Shown in pieces: positions 6,244 to 14,607 of a stretch of DNA of 24,198 nucleotides; the stretch's first letter is position 1, and every line of letters starts with the position of its first letter. The notes under the pieces are model-generated. The model made no database searches. It saw only the letters and a program-made list of their open reading frames with translations, and was not told the DNA's origin. The position numbers were made by a program, and so were the translations under genes. The stretch comes from SUG1106 sp964651095 (lineage in GTDB: Bacteria; Bacillota; Clostridia; Peptostreptococcales; Anaerovoracaceae), in assembly GCA_964651095.1 (NCBI GenBank), contig CAZYWO010000025.1, positions 1 through 24,198 of the forward strand, written 5' to 3'.

Positions 6244-7776
6244 CTAGCACAAATGTGAAATATTTCGTATTCCAAAATATCCATTATCACGCTTCCATCT
6301 GATTTTGTTTTTCTGGTTTATAAGCCTTACCGTCTCTGCATCACGGCGAAAAACATGGAAATCCGCATATTCCAGATGACTTTCCACTAAAAATTCTATG
6401 GCAGCGTTCAAAACAGCTTGCAGATCCCATGCTATGAAGTCCAGATAACCATGATAGATGCCGCTGGCGCCTCCAATAAATGTCACCGCATCTTCTCCGA
6501 CCTTTTTGAGAATTGAAGCTTCCAGTTCATCCCGGAAATCCAGCACCGCCTTTCCTCTTTCCTCTCCGGTGAAGCTGTCCAAAGGATAACAAATGAAACC
6601 TGCCGCCACGCCGTCTGCGTGATAAGAATCCATTACTCTGTCCTCGCCACCCAAATAACCGTTGAGCAGCGGTATACATCTGGTAGCTCCTGCAAAAACA
6701 TCCATTCGCAAATCAGCGTTTTTGTCTTCGTTTGGCTCAAACTGATATGCTGTATAACTATTTTCCAGATATCCTTCCGCAGTCCATCTGATGTTAAGAC
6801 CCATCTCCGTCAGCGCTTCAGGCAGCTTGTCTAAATAAACTGCTCTGCCTTCCTGCGGCGTATCTTTTACATCAAATCCATTGATAAGCGCAATCGAAGA
6901 TATTTCTCCAAGTACCTGATCCGTCAGAATGGATAGTATCTGCCAGACATGGTTTTCATTCTCAGCCATTAGTGGAAGCAACTTTTCACAGTAAAGAGTC
7001 AGAGATACTTCATCACCCTGTTTTTCCACCCAGACTTGAACGTCCTGTTCGGAGACTTCCCAATTTCCCCAGCGCAGACCAAAACCTCGTGATGGTTGCC
7101 GGCCAACCCAGATATTCCAATTTTTCAAAACGTTTGCCGGTGCATGGCGTTTAAAATAAACTAATTCAAAGAGTTTTGCCTTGTCTCCTTCCGCAGAAAG
7201 AATCAGTTCGTACTTTTCCCCATTAAATCCCATTTCAAAGGAAGGATTTTCAAATGCCAGTTCAAGAATATCACCGCATCTTCTCATCATTTCCTCTCCA
7301 ACCTTCTCTCGGTTTTTTTGATCCAGCAGTTGGCGCAGCTCTGCCTCCTGCTCTGAAAAAGCTGCCCATGCCTCCCGTGTCCTCTGTCTAAAGTTTCTCT
7401 CAAACCGAGGCAGAGATAAACGGCTTCGGCAATCGTCGATAAACGCCTGAGTATCCTCATCGCCGGGCAGAAACTTTAAAGCCTGTTTGAAATAATACAT
7501 AGCAGGTCCTTCTTGATCTAAGTAGTAATAGGCGTATCCCATACGGAAATTCCAACAGTGATCTTCTCTGAAATATTCTTCATGAGGTTTCAGCAAACTG
7601 ATAGCCTTTCTAAAGAGTTCCTTATCATCCCCGTCTGCCTCATTATTGTAAGCCCGTGCAAGCTCACTGTCCATCTCAGGAGTGCGCTCTCCTGCCGGAA
7701 TCTCCTCGATGGCATCAATAATCTTCTTATATTCATTATTTTCATGCCAAATTTGGCACTGTTTTAATAACTCCAT
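6244..7776 (-). CDS. TPR-repeat protein with unassigned C-terminal domain
   Basis: 510 aa, soluble, no signal peptide. The first 125 residues form two or three TPR-like helical pairs: YKKIIDAIEEIPAGERTPEM..ELARAYNN (about 16-45), then WNFRMGYAYYYLDQEGPAMY followed by YFKQALKFLPGD (75-106). A charged coiled segment follows (about 127-165, FRQRTREAWAAFSEQEAELRQ). The remaining 340 residues look like a globular alpha/beta domain with strings such as WNIWVGRQPSRGFGL, DVFAGATRCIPLLNGYLGGED and FIGGASGIYHGYLDFIAWDL. I do not recognise the C-terminal domain. Probably a stand-alone gene: ilvA ends upstream behind its own terminator and a hairpin follows the gene. Start supported by AAGGAG 11 bases upstream. 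Confidence 0.65.
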   Translation of the reverse strand: MELLKQCQIWHENNEYKKIIDAIEEIPAGERTPEMDSELARAYNNEADGDDKELFRKAISLLKPHEEYFREDHCWNFRMGYAYYYLDQEGPAMYYFKQALKFLPGDEDTQAFIDDCRSRLSLPRFERNFRQRTREAWAAFSEQEAELRQLLDQKNREKVGEEMMRRCGDILELAFENPSFEMGFNGEKYELILSAEGDKAKLFELVYFKRHAPANVLKNWNIWVGRQPSRGFGLRWGNWEVSEQDVQVWVEKQGDEVSLTLYCEKLLPLMAENENHVWQILSILTDQVLGEISSIALINGFDVKDTPQEGRAVYLDKLPEALTEMGLNIRWTAEGYLENSYTAYQFEPNEDKNADLRMDVFAGATRCIPLLNGYLGGEDRVMDSYHADGVAAGFICYPLDSFTGEERGKAVLDFRDELEASILKKVGEDAVTFIGGASGIYHGYLDFIAWDLQAVLNAAIEFLVESHLEYADFHVFRRDAETVRLINQKNKIRWKRDNGYFGIRNISHLC

Positions 7777-7883
7777 ATTGAATCAAACTCCTTTTTTGTT
7801 CGCTTTAGTTTTGTAAAAACACCGGCCAGACCTAAAATGACGTCTAGTCTTTTTAATCAAACTTATCATACCATAATTTCAAC

Positions 7884-7948
7884 AAGGTGGAAATATCCAC
7901 TTTTTCGATTCGCCTTTCAATATTACAGACTGCTGCCTTATGGGCAGC
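7884..7948 (+). other. Two plus-oriented hairpins with T runs in the ilvA-TPR gap
   Basis: AAGGTGGA-AATA-TCCACTTTTT (7884-7905) and GCTGCC-TTATG-GGCAGC then GTACTTTTTT (7932-7956) each look like small plus-strand terminators, yet no plus-strand gene precedes them. They may be remnants, may block antisense transcription, or may end an unseen small RNA. Confidence 0.3.
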
Positions 7949-7961
7949 GTACTTTTTTATT

Positions 7962-8000
7962 CAAAAACGAAATATACCCCTGCCAAGAGGGGAATATTTC
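7962..8000 (-). terminator. Terminator at the end of the ilv-leu operon
   Basis: On the minus strand GAAATATTCCCC, loop TCTTGGCA, GGGGTATATTTC forms a 12-bp stem with one mismatch (7969-8000), followed at once by GTTTTTGAATAAAAAAG. It lies 39 bases after the ilvA stop codon, where an intrinsic terminator for the operon is expected. Confidence 0.75.
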
Positions 8001-8038
8001 AAAGATATTTCAAAGATATATAAAAACCATGTATGTAA

Positions 8039-9235
8039 TTAAGACACAATCTTAAAACCTGCCTTAGTAAGTTCATCTCTAATCTGCTTAATCTGTGCAA
8101 AGTCTCTGGTTTCCATACCAAGCTTGAGGAAACAGCTTGCCACAGCCATATTGGCATCAGACCTTTCGTGATGAACGCTGATTACGTTTCCTCCGCATCT
8201 GGATACGATGCTGCTGACGCCTACCAACTGCCCCGGCTTATCCTCAAGGGCAATCTGCATAGTTGTAGTCCTTCCCGTTGTAACCAGACCTCTGGTAATT
8301 ACACGAGAAAGAATGTTTACGTCGATATTGCCTCCTGAAACTATACATACGGTTTTCTTGCCGGAAATAGGCAGCTTATTGAAAAGAGCCGCCGCAACGC
8401 TTACCGCTCCTGCACCCTCTGCAATAAGTTTTTGTTTTTCTATCAAAGTAAGAATTGCTGTAGCAATTTCGTCCTCACTTACTGTAACCACATCGTCCAC
8501 ATATTTGCTTACAATCTCAAAGGTAGTGTCGCCCGGATGTTTTACCGCGATGCCGTCGGCAAAGGTTGAAACACTGGTTAAAGTTACGGGTTTGCCTTCC
8601 TTACAGCTTTGCACCATTGCAGGTGCCTTTTCTGCCTGAACTCCGTAGACTTTTATGTCAGGTCTAAGCTGCTTAACTGCACACGCAACTCCCGAAATCA
8701 ATCCGCCTCCACCGATAGGAACGATGATTGCATCTGCATCTGGGAGCTGTTCCAAAATTTCTAAACCTATAGTTCCCTGTCCTGCAATTACTTCATCATC
8801 GTCAAAGGGATGTATAAAAGTTGCTCCTGTTTCATCCCTCAATCTGCACGCCTCCTCGTAAGCGTCATCATAAGCGCCGGGAACCAGCCTTACCTCAGCT
8901 CCTAAAGCCTTAGTAGCTTCAACCTTGCTGATAGGCGCGCCGTCAGGCATACAGACAACGCTTTTGATTCCCATTCTCGTTGCTGCCAGCGCCACGCCCT
9001 GAGCGTGGTTTCCTGCGCTGCATGCGATAATTCCGGCAGCTTTCTGCTCGTCGGACAACTGGTGGATCTTATAATATGCCCCCCTGAGTTTAAAGCTGCC
9101 TGTAACCTGCAAATTTTCTGTTTTTAGGTAAATTTGTGAATCTCCGGACAGTTTTTCCGAATATATTAAATCTGTTCTTCTTGCTGCCTCTTTAAGCACA
9201 AATGCAGCCTGATATATTTTATCAAGTGTTACCAT
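8039..9235 (-). CDS. ilvA: Threonine ammonia-lyase (threonine deaminase)
   Basis: 398 aa from the ATG at 9235 (AGAGGAG about 8 bases upstream); a longer reading frame from 9364 overlaps the preceding gene and is rejected. PLP enzyme converting L-threonine to 2-oxobutyrate and ammonia, the first committed step to isoleucine. The PLP lysine is Lys49 in TGSFKLRGAY; SAGNHAQG (73-80) and the glycine loop PIGGGGLISG (173-182) hold the cofactor phosphate. A single C-terminal ACT domain (about 325-398, MQIALEDKPGQLVGVSSIVS) suggests feedback control; the short single-ACT form differs from the about 510-aa E. coli IlvA. It is last in the operon with ilvBNCD and leuACDB, so a biosynthetic role is far likelier than a catabolic tdcB role. 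Confidence 0.93.
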   Translation of the reverse strand: MVTLDKIYQAAFVLKEAARRTDLIYSEKLSGDSQIYLKTENLQVTGSFKLRGAYYKIHQLSDEQKAAGIIACSAGNHAQGVALAATRMGIKSVVCMPDGAPISKVEATKALGAEVRLVPGAYDDAYEEACRLRDETGATFIHPFDDDEVIAGQGTIGLEILEQLPDADAIIVPIGGGGLISGVACAVKQLRPDIKVYGVQAEKAPAMVQSCKEGKPVTLTSVSTFADGIAVKHPGDTTFEIVSKYVDDVVTVSEDEIATAILTLIEKQKLIAEGAGAVSVAAALFNKLPISGKKTVCIVSGGNIDVNILSRVITRGLVTTGRTTTMQIALEDKPGQLVGVSSIVSRCGGNVISVHHERSDANMAVASCFLKLGMETRDFAQIKQIRDELTKAGFKIVS

Positions 9236-9272
9236 TTTTTTCTCCTCTTTTTCTCTTTCCGGTCTTTCACAC

Positions 9273-10580
9273 TTAATCCTCAAGACCTGCAATATAGTTA
9301 ATAAACTGCTGCGCGGTTCTGCCCGAAAGCCCGCCGTGACGCAGTTCCCATGTATTGGCTGCAAGCAGTAGTTCTTCCTTTTTCATCTCGATTCCATACC
9401 TTGCTGCCAGTTCTTCCACAATCTGATGGTACTCCTGTCTGTTTGGATTGTTAAAATTAATCAACACACCAAACCTTGCAGAAAGTGAAAGTTTTTCTTC
9501 CATTGTATCTGAACGGTGAACCTCACCGTTAAACTCCATATCGTTTTTATCCTTCCACGTCTCCTTTATAAGATGACGCCTGTTGGAAGTGGCGTAAATC
9601 AGGATGTTATCAGGCCTTGATTCTACACCGCCTTCAATAACAGCTTTAAGGAATTTATATTCTACTTCGTGTTCCTCAAAGGAAAGGTCGTCTATGAAAA
9701 TTATAAAACAATAATTTCTATCTTTTATCTGCGATATTACATCAGATAAGTCCTTGAATTGATGTTTGTAAATTTCAATCATCCTCAGTCCCTTGTCGTA
9801 ATACTCGTTGAGTACCGCCCGTACGCTGGTCGACTTGCCTGTTCCACTGTCTCCGTACAAAAGCACGTTGTTGGCGGTTTTACCCTCGGTAAACGCACGA
9901 GTATTGTCTACAAGTTGTTTTTTCTGAATTTCGTAACCTATCAAATCATCCAACCTGATGGTATCCGCATTGTTGATCGGTACAAAATCTATTGAACCGT
10001 TCTCTCTTTTTATACGAAAAGCCCTGTTAATTCCAAATAAACCCACACCATATTTTTTATAGTGATCTGTAACCAACATGAAAATTTCATTCTCATCTTT
10101 TGCCTTCTCTATCTTCAGACTAAGCTCCTGAACTTTTTCACTTACGTGTTTGTTATAAACCCTATCGCGTTTGGCTACCGCCCTATAATTTGAAATTACG
10201 GAAAAACAGTCTATCCTCAAGTCCTCCTCAATAGGCTTAAAATCATAGTCAAATAGCTTTTTAAAAATCTTAAAGTCATTCTTAGCAAAAATATTTACAG
10301 TTCCGTCTTCGCTTGCTCCAACCCTTTCACAAGTTAAAGAAAATGAGTTTTCATTGGAAATGAGCAAAAATGTCAGATAGTTATGCCATAAGTTGGTATC
10401 GAAGCCGTAAGCAGTTGAAATGTCAAGAACACGTTTTATCTCTTTATATATTCTGCCTATAAGAGACTCCTTATCTTCAACGCCCTTTTCCCAGTCTTCA
10501 AAAATTATTGCCATGCGCTCCAGAATACTGTCTCCTCCCAGATTGCTGTAAAGCAGCAGTTTTGATACTTCCTTATACAT
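9273..10580 (-). CDS. DUF815-family AAA ATPase within the ilv operon
   Basis: 435 aa from the ATG at 10580 (GGGAGG 6 bases upstream). The C-terminal half is an AAA+ domain: Walker A GDSGTGKS (243-250), Walker B CFIIFIDDLSFEE (291-303), sensor 1 IYATSNRRHLI (328-338), an arginine-finger candidate Arg369 in SLSARFG, and sensor 2 GLSGRTAQQF (418-427). The layout and the DDLIGYEIQKKQLVDNT lead-in fit the DUF815 (COG2607) ATPases, whose cellular role is unknown. The N-terminal 200 residues are helical and unassigned. It lies 42 bases after ilvE and 37 before ilvA on the same strand with no terminator between, so it should be co-transcribed with branched-chain amino acid genes, for which no known pathway step is missing. 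A link to that pathway is inference. Confidence 0.85.
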   Translation of the reverse strand: MYKEVSKLLLYSNLGGDSILERMAIIFEDWEKGVEDKESLIGRIYKEIKRVLDISTAYGFDTNLWHNYLTFLLISNENSFSLTCERVGASEDGTVNIFAKNDFKIFKKLFDYDFKPIEEDLRIDCFSVISNYRAVAKRDRVYNKHVSEKVQELSLKIEKAKDENEIFMLVTDHYKKYGVGLFGINRAFRIKRENGSIDFVPINNADTIRLDDLIGYEIQKKQLVDNTRAFTEGKTANNVLLYGDSGTGKSTSVRAVLNEYYDKGLRMIEIYKHQFKDLSDVISQIKDRNYCFIIFIDDLSFEEHEVEYKFLKAVIEGGVESRPDNILIYATSNRRHLIKETWKDKNDMEFNGEVHRSDTMEEKLSLSARFGVLINFNNPNRQEYHQIVEELAARYGIEMKKEELLLAANTWELRHGGLSGRTAQQFINYIAGLED

Positions 10581-10622
10581 AACTATCCTCCCAAAGGGTG
10601 CATGCACACCGATTTTATTTTG

Positions 10623-11687
10623 CTATTCTACCTCGACTCTCCAGCCAAATTTATCTTCAATCTTGCCAAGCTGAATACCCGTAACCGTATCGTAAAGTTT
10701 CTGACTTAACTGACCTATTTCACCGTTTCCGATAGTCATTACTTCGTCTTTATAGCGGAGTTTGCCTACAGGTGAAATTACTGCCGCAGTACCTGAACCG
10801 AAAACCTCTTCCAGTTTTCCGGTTTTCTGAGCTTCGATAAGTTCGTCAACCGAAACTTTTCTTTCTTCTGTAGGGATTCCCCAGTCTCTGCAAATTGTCA
10901 GTACGGAATCTCTTGTAATTCCCGGAAGTATGCTTCCGTTGAGCATTGGAGTTACAACTTTTCCATCAATCTTGAAGAAAATATTCATTGCGCCGACTTC
11001 TTCAATATACTTACGTTCCACGCCGTCAAGCCACAGAACTTGCGAATATCCTCCATCGTGTGCCTTAACTTGAGCTGCCAAACTTGCCGCATAGTTACCG
11101 CCCGTCTTGGCATATCCCATGCCGCCTCGAACTGCTCTTACATAGTCGTCTTCAATCCATATTCCCACAGGAGCAAGTCCTTCTTCGTAATAAGCTCCGC
11201 TCGGTGACAAAATGATGATGAACATGAAAGTCTCCGATACGTCTACTCCAAGAAATGGCTCTGTTGCAATTATGAAAGGTCTAACATAAAGAGAAGTGCC
11301 CGGCTCTGTAGGAATCCAGTCTTCATCCACCTTTACAACTGTTTTTACAGCCTGTACGAAATCTTCCACAGGAATCTGAGGAATACACAGTCTGTCATTA
11401 GTGTTGTTTGTACGCTTGCCGTTCATATCGGGTCTGAACAAATAGCTCCTGCCATCATCTCCCTTATATGCTTTAAGACCTTCAAACATTTCCTGTCCAT
11501 AATGGAAAACCAGACATGCAGGAGAAAGTGTTAAATCATGGTAAGGTACTACTCTCGGGTCATGCCATCCCTTTCCTTCTGTGTAATCCATGATAAACAT
11601 GTGATCTGTAAATATTTTTCCGAATCCCAGAGGACCTTCCGGTTTAGCCTTTGGATTGGTAGTTTTGGTGATTTTAATATCCAGCAT
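10623..11687 (-). CDS. ilvE: Branched-chain amino acid aminotransferase
   Basis: 354 aa. Fold-type IV PLP enzyme making leucine, isoleucine and valine from their 2-oxoacids with glutamate. The PLP lysine is Lys194 in GMGYAKTGGNYAAS; other family marks are FHYGQEMFEGLKAY (61-74), RPDMNGKRTNNTNDRLCIP (85-103), SLYVRPFIIATE (132-143) and VLWLDGVERKYIEEVGAMNIF (217-237, read in parts). The length and RPFI string fit the longer eukaryote-like/Firmicutes BCAT class (about 355 aa) rather than the 309-aa enterobacterial IlvE. AGGAGG with a 7-base spacer fixes the start. It follows leuB by 68 bases in the operon. Confidence 0.95.
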   Translation of the reverse strand: MLDIKITKTTNPKAKPEGPLGFGKIFTDHMFIMDYTEGKGWHDPRVVPYHDLTLSPACLVFHYGQEMFEGLKAYKGDDGRSYLFRPDMNGKRTNNTNDRLCIPQIPVEDFVQAVKTVVKVDEDWIPTEPGTSLYVRPFIIATEPFLGVDVSETFMFIIILSPSGAYYEEGLAPVGIWIEDDYVRAVRGGMGYAKTGGNYAASLAAQVKAHDGGYSQVLWLDGVERKYIEEVGAMNIFFKIDGKVVTPMLNGSILPGITRDSVLTICRDWGIPTEERKVSVDELIEAQKTGKLEEVFGSGTAAVISPVGKLRYKDEVMTIGNGEIGQLSQKLYDTVTGIQLGKIEDKFGWRVEVE

Positions 11688-11755
11688 TTTTTTGCCTCCT
11701 AATCTGTCCTGTATCTTTATCTTGATATATCTAATCTGCCCAATGCCACTATATA

Positions 11756-12829
11756 TTACAATCTTTCGATTATTTTCGCGGTCATTTCAGCACATGTCAG
11801 TGGAGCCTCATGGCTGCCGCCTATAATATCGGCGGTACGGTAACCGTCTTCTAAGACTGCGTTTACTGCGCTCTCGATGCAGTCAGCTTCTTTTGGTAAT
11901 TCCAATGAATATCTCAGCATCATGGCAGCGGATAGAATCGTTGCCATAGGGTTTGCCTTGCCTGTACCTGCAATGTCAGGTGCAGAACCATGAATCGGTT
12001 CATACATTCCACATTTGCCCTCTCCAAGAGATGCGGAAGGGAGAAGTCCAATTGAACCTGTAATCTGAGAAGCTTCGTCGGAAAGAATGTCTCCAAACAT
12101 GTTTGAAGTAAGCACCACATCAAATCTTGAAGGCTTCCTTACAAGCTGCATTGCTGCATTGTCAACATACATGTCGCTGCACTGAACGTCGGGATATTCC
12201 TTGGCTACCTCATGTACGATCTCACGCCATAGTCTGGAAGTTTCAAGCACATTTGCCTTATCCACACTTACAAGGTTTTTCCTTCTCTTGCGCGCCGTTT
12301 CAAAAGCAATTCTTGCAATCCTTTCAATTTCCATTACGCTGTAGCTTTCGGTATCATAAGCCTCGGCGCCGTACTTGCCTTCTCGCCTGCCCCGTTCTCC
12401 GAAATATATGCCGCCTGTAAGTTCCCTTACTATTACCAGATCAAAACCCTTATCCACTATGTCCTGTCTTAGAGTACACGCTTCGATTAATGCCGGATAA
12501 ATCTTTGCCGGTCTTAAGTTGGTGTAAAGTCCAAGAGCTGCTCGCAGTCCCAGCAAAGCTTTTTCAGGTCTCAAATGGTTGGGAACGTCATCCCATTTAG
12601 GCCCGCCGACCGCACCTAAAAGAACGCTGTCGCTGTTTTTACAGCCCTCTATAGTCTCTTCCGGAAGGGGTACTCCGAATTTATCATAAGCACAGCCCCC
12701 TGCCAGATAAGCTGTAAAATTAAACTCATGCCCGAATTTTTCACCGACTTTTTTCAGCACTTCTACGGCGCTGTCAACTATTTCAGGTCCGATTCCGTCG
12801 CCTCTTACCAGAGCAATATTATACTTCAT
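11756..12829 (-). CDS. leuB: 3-isopropylmalate dehydrogenase
   Basis: 357 aa from the ATG at 12829, with GGAGG 6 bases upstream; a longer frame from 12847 lies inside leuD. NAD-dependent oxidative decarboxylation of 3-isopropylmalate to 2-oxoisocaproate, third step of the leucine branch. Visible are the N-terminal ALVRGDGIGPEIV, the substrate and metal residues in SVDKANVLETSRLWREIV, YVDNAAMQL, TSNMFGDILSDEAS, and the NAD-binding YEPIHGSAPDIAGTGKANP. Length is standard. The start overlaps the end of leuD by 11 bases, indicating translational coupling. Confidence 0.96.
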   Translation of the reverse strand: MKYNIALVRGDGIGPEIVDSAVEVLKKVGEKFGHEFNFTAYLAGGCAYDKFGVPLPEETIEGCKNSDSVLLGAVGGPKWDDVPNHLRPEKALLGLRAALGLYTNLRPAKIYPALIEACTLRQDIVDKGFDLVIVRELTGGIYFGERGRREGKYGAEAYDTESYSVMEIERIARIAFETARKRRKNLVSVDKANVLETSRLWREIVHEVAKEYPDVQCSDMYVDNAAMQLVRKPSRFDVVLTSNMFGDILSDEASQITGSIGLLPSASLGEGKCGMYEPIHGSAPDIAGTGKANPMATILSAAMMLRYSLELPKEADCIESAVNAVLEDGYRTADIIGGSHEAPLTCAEMTAKIIERL

Positions 12830-13331
12830 GGCTTTCCTCCTTAGCATCCTGTCTTTCCTTAAGGTACTTAAGAAGTCCCCCCTTATCTATTATGTCGTTA
12901 ATAAAATCAGGGAAAGCAGCGGCCTGAAAAATCTCTCCTGTAGTCTCGTTGGTAATTACCCCTGTGCCATAATCAATAGAAACACTATCTCCGTCTTTAA
13001 TCTTCTCTGCTGCTTCCGGACACTCAAGAATAGGGAAACCTATATTTATGGCATTTCTGTAAAATATTCTTGCAAAGCTTGCGGCTATAACGCATTGAAT
13101 TCCGCTTGCCTGTATGGCTATAGGAGCGTGTTCTCTGGATGAACCGCATCCAAAGTTTGCTCCGCCTACCATAATATCGCCTGCTTTAACTTTATTGACG
13201 AATTCTGAGTCGATGTCCTCCATACAGTGCTTAGCCAGTTCCTCCGGCGAAGGCGCATTGAGATATCTTGCAGGTATAATAACGTCGGTGTCTACGTTAT
13301 CTCCGTATTTAAAAACTTTTCCTGTAATCAT
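12819..13331 (-). CDS. leuD: 3-isopropylmalate dehydratase small subunit
   Basis: 170 aa from the ATG at 13331 (AAGGAGG 8 bases upstream). Swivel domain of isopropylmalate isomerase, pairing with LeuC to convert 2- to 3-isopropylmalate. Motifs: GDNVDTDVIIPARYL (10-24), GGANFGCGSSREHAPIAI (56-73), where the Ser/Arg residues contact substrate, and FARIFYRNAINIGFPI (86-101). The size fits the short archaeal/clostridial LeuD class (160-170 aa) rather than the about 200-aa enterobacterial type, and matches the LeuC class beside it. It starts 13 bases after leuC and overlaps leuB. Confidence 0.96.
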   Translation of the reverse strand: MITGKVFKYGDNVDTDVIIPARYLNAPSPEELAKHCMEDIDSEFVNKVKAGDIMVGGANFGCGSSREHAPIAIQASGIQCVIAASFARIFYRNAINIGFPILECPEAAEKIKDGDSVSIDYGTGVITNETTGEIFQAAAFPDFINDIIDKGGLLKYLKERQDAKEESHEV

Positions 13332-13344
13332 TCTGTCTCCCTCC

Positions 13345-14604
13345 TTAAATATCCGCAGGTGAAGCCACGCTTCCTGCAACAGCCGACGCTGCTGCTACAG
13401 CAGGACTGGCAAGGATAACTTCGCTCTTAACGTGTCCCATTCTGCCTACAAAGTTTCTGTTTGTAGTCGCAACTGCTCTCTCGCCTTCGCACATGATACC
13501 CATGTGACCTCCAAGGCAAGGACCGCATGTAGGTGTGGAGACTGCACAGCCCGATTCTATGAAAATTTCCGCAAGCCCCTCCTTAATACACTCAAGATAA
13601 ATCTCTTGGGTGGCAGGGATCACGATACATTTTACGTTGTCTGCAACTTTTCTTCCTTTGAGAATCTGTGCTGCAATTCTCATATCCTGCATTCTGCCGT
13701 TAGTGCATGAGCCTATAACTACCTGATTTATAGTCAGCCCCTTAACTTCTTCCACCGTCTTGGTATTAGACGGAAGATGCGGCATCGAAACGGTAGGTTT
13801 AAGTTTGCTCAAGTCTATGGTCACGACTTCATCGTACTTAGCGTCATCGTCAGCCTCAAATATCTTTACAGGTCTTGTAAGTCTGCCTTCGATGTACTCC
13901 ATGGTTTTTTCATCAACAGGGAAAATGCCGTTTTTAGCGCCGGCTTCGATTGCCATGTTGGCTATGGTAAATCTATCATCCATCGAAAGAGATTTGATAC
14001 CCTCGCCTGTAAATTCCAATGAACGGTAAAGCGCTCCATCTACTCCGATAAGCCCTATAAGGTGAAGGATTACGTCTTTTCCGCTTACATATTCCTGAAG
14101 ACTGCCTGTAAGCTCCACTTTGATTGCAGAAGGGACTTTAAACCAGTTTTCACCCATTGCCATACCTGCCGCCATGTCCGTAGAACCTACTCCTGTAGAA
14201 AAAGCTCCCAGCGCACCGTATGTGCAGGTGTGCGAATCGGCTCCGATTATACAGTCTCCCGGACCTACTATTCCCTTTTCAGGAAGAAGCGCATGTTCGA
14301 TTCCAACTGTACCTACATCGTAAAAATGCTTAATGTTAAAGCGTTTAGCAAACTCTCTTGCTATTGCGCACAGCTCCGCCGATTTTATATCTTTGCATGG
14401 CGTATAGTGGTCGAGTACCAATGCAATTCTCTCTTTGTCAAAAACTTTAGTAAACCCCGCCTTGTCAAAAACATCGATGGCAACCGGACCGGTAATGTCG
14501 TTTCCCAGCACTATGTCCAGTTTAGCTTCAATCAAATCACCTGCTTTAACAGATGGCAGACCTGCGTGGTCAGCAAGAATTTTCTGTGTCATCGTCATTC
14601 CCAT
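13345..14604 (-). CDS. leuC: 3-isopropylmalate dehydratase large subunit
   Basis: 419 aa, the clostridial/archaeal length class of LeuC. An aconitase-family enzyme holding a [4Fe-4S] cluster; the likely ligands are Cys300 in VIGSCTNGRMQD and Cys360/Cys363 in PTCGPCLGG. Other signatures are VLDHYTPCKD (63-72) and GADSHTCTYGALGAFSTGVG (121-140). The start at 14604 has AGGAGG 8 bases upstream; in-frame ATGs at codons 3 and 5 are alternatives with worse spacing. Only 3 bases separate it from leuA. Cluster lability to oxygen fits an anaerobe but is not proof. Confidence 0.96.
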   Translation of the reverse strand: MGMTMTQKILADHAGLPSVKAGDLIEAKLDIVLGNDITGPVAIDVFDKAGFTKVFDKERIALVLDHYTPCKDIKSAELCAIAREFAKRFNIKHFYDVGTVGIEHALLPEKGIVGPGDCIIGADSHTCTYGALGAFSTGVGSTDMAAGMAMGENWFKVPSAIKVELTGSLQEYVSGKDVILHLIGLIGVDGALYRSLEFTGEGIKSLSMDDRFTIANMAIEAGAKNGIFPVDEKTMEYIEGRLTRPVKIFEADDDAKYDEVVTIDLSKLKPTVSMPHLPSNTKTVEEVKGLTINQVVIGSCTNGRMQDMRIAAQILKGRKVADNVKCIVIPATQEIYLECIKEGLAEIFIESGCAVSTPTCGPCLGGHMGIMCEGERAVATTNRNFVGRMGHVKSEVILASPAVAAASAVAGSVASPADI

Positions 14605-14607
14605 GAT

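Noticed and set aside
7837..8055. 72-aa plus-strand open frame in the ilvA-TPR gap
   Set aside because: Runs through three hairpins including the operon terminator, no ribosome binding site and no recognisable protein features.
10598..10607. GTGCATGCAC palindrome between ilvE and the AAA ATPase gene
   Set aside because: Short 10-base palindrome with no associated promoter or stem extension; likely chance.
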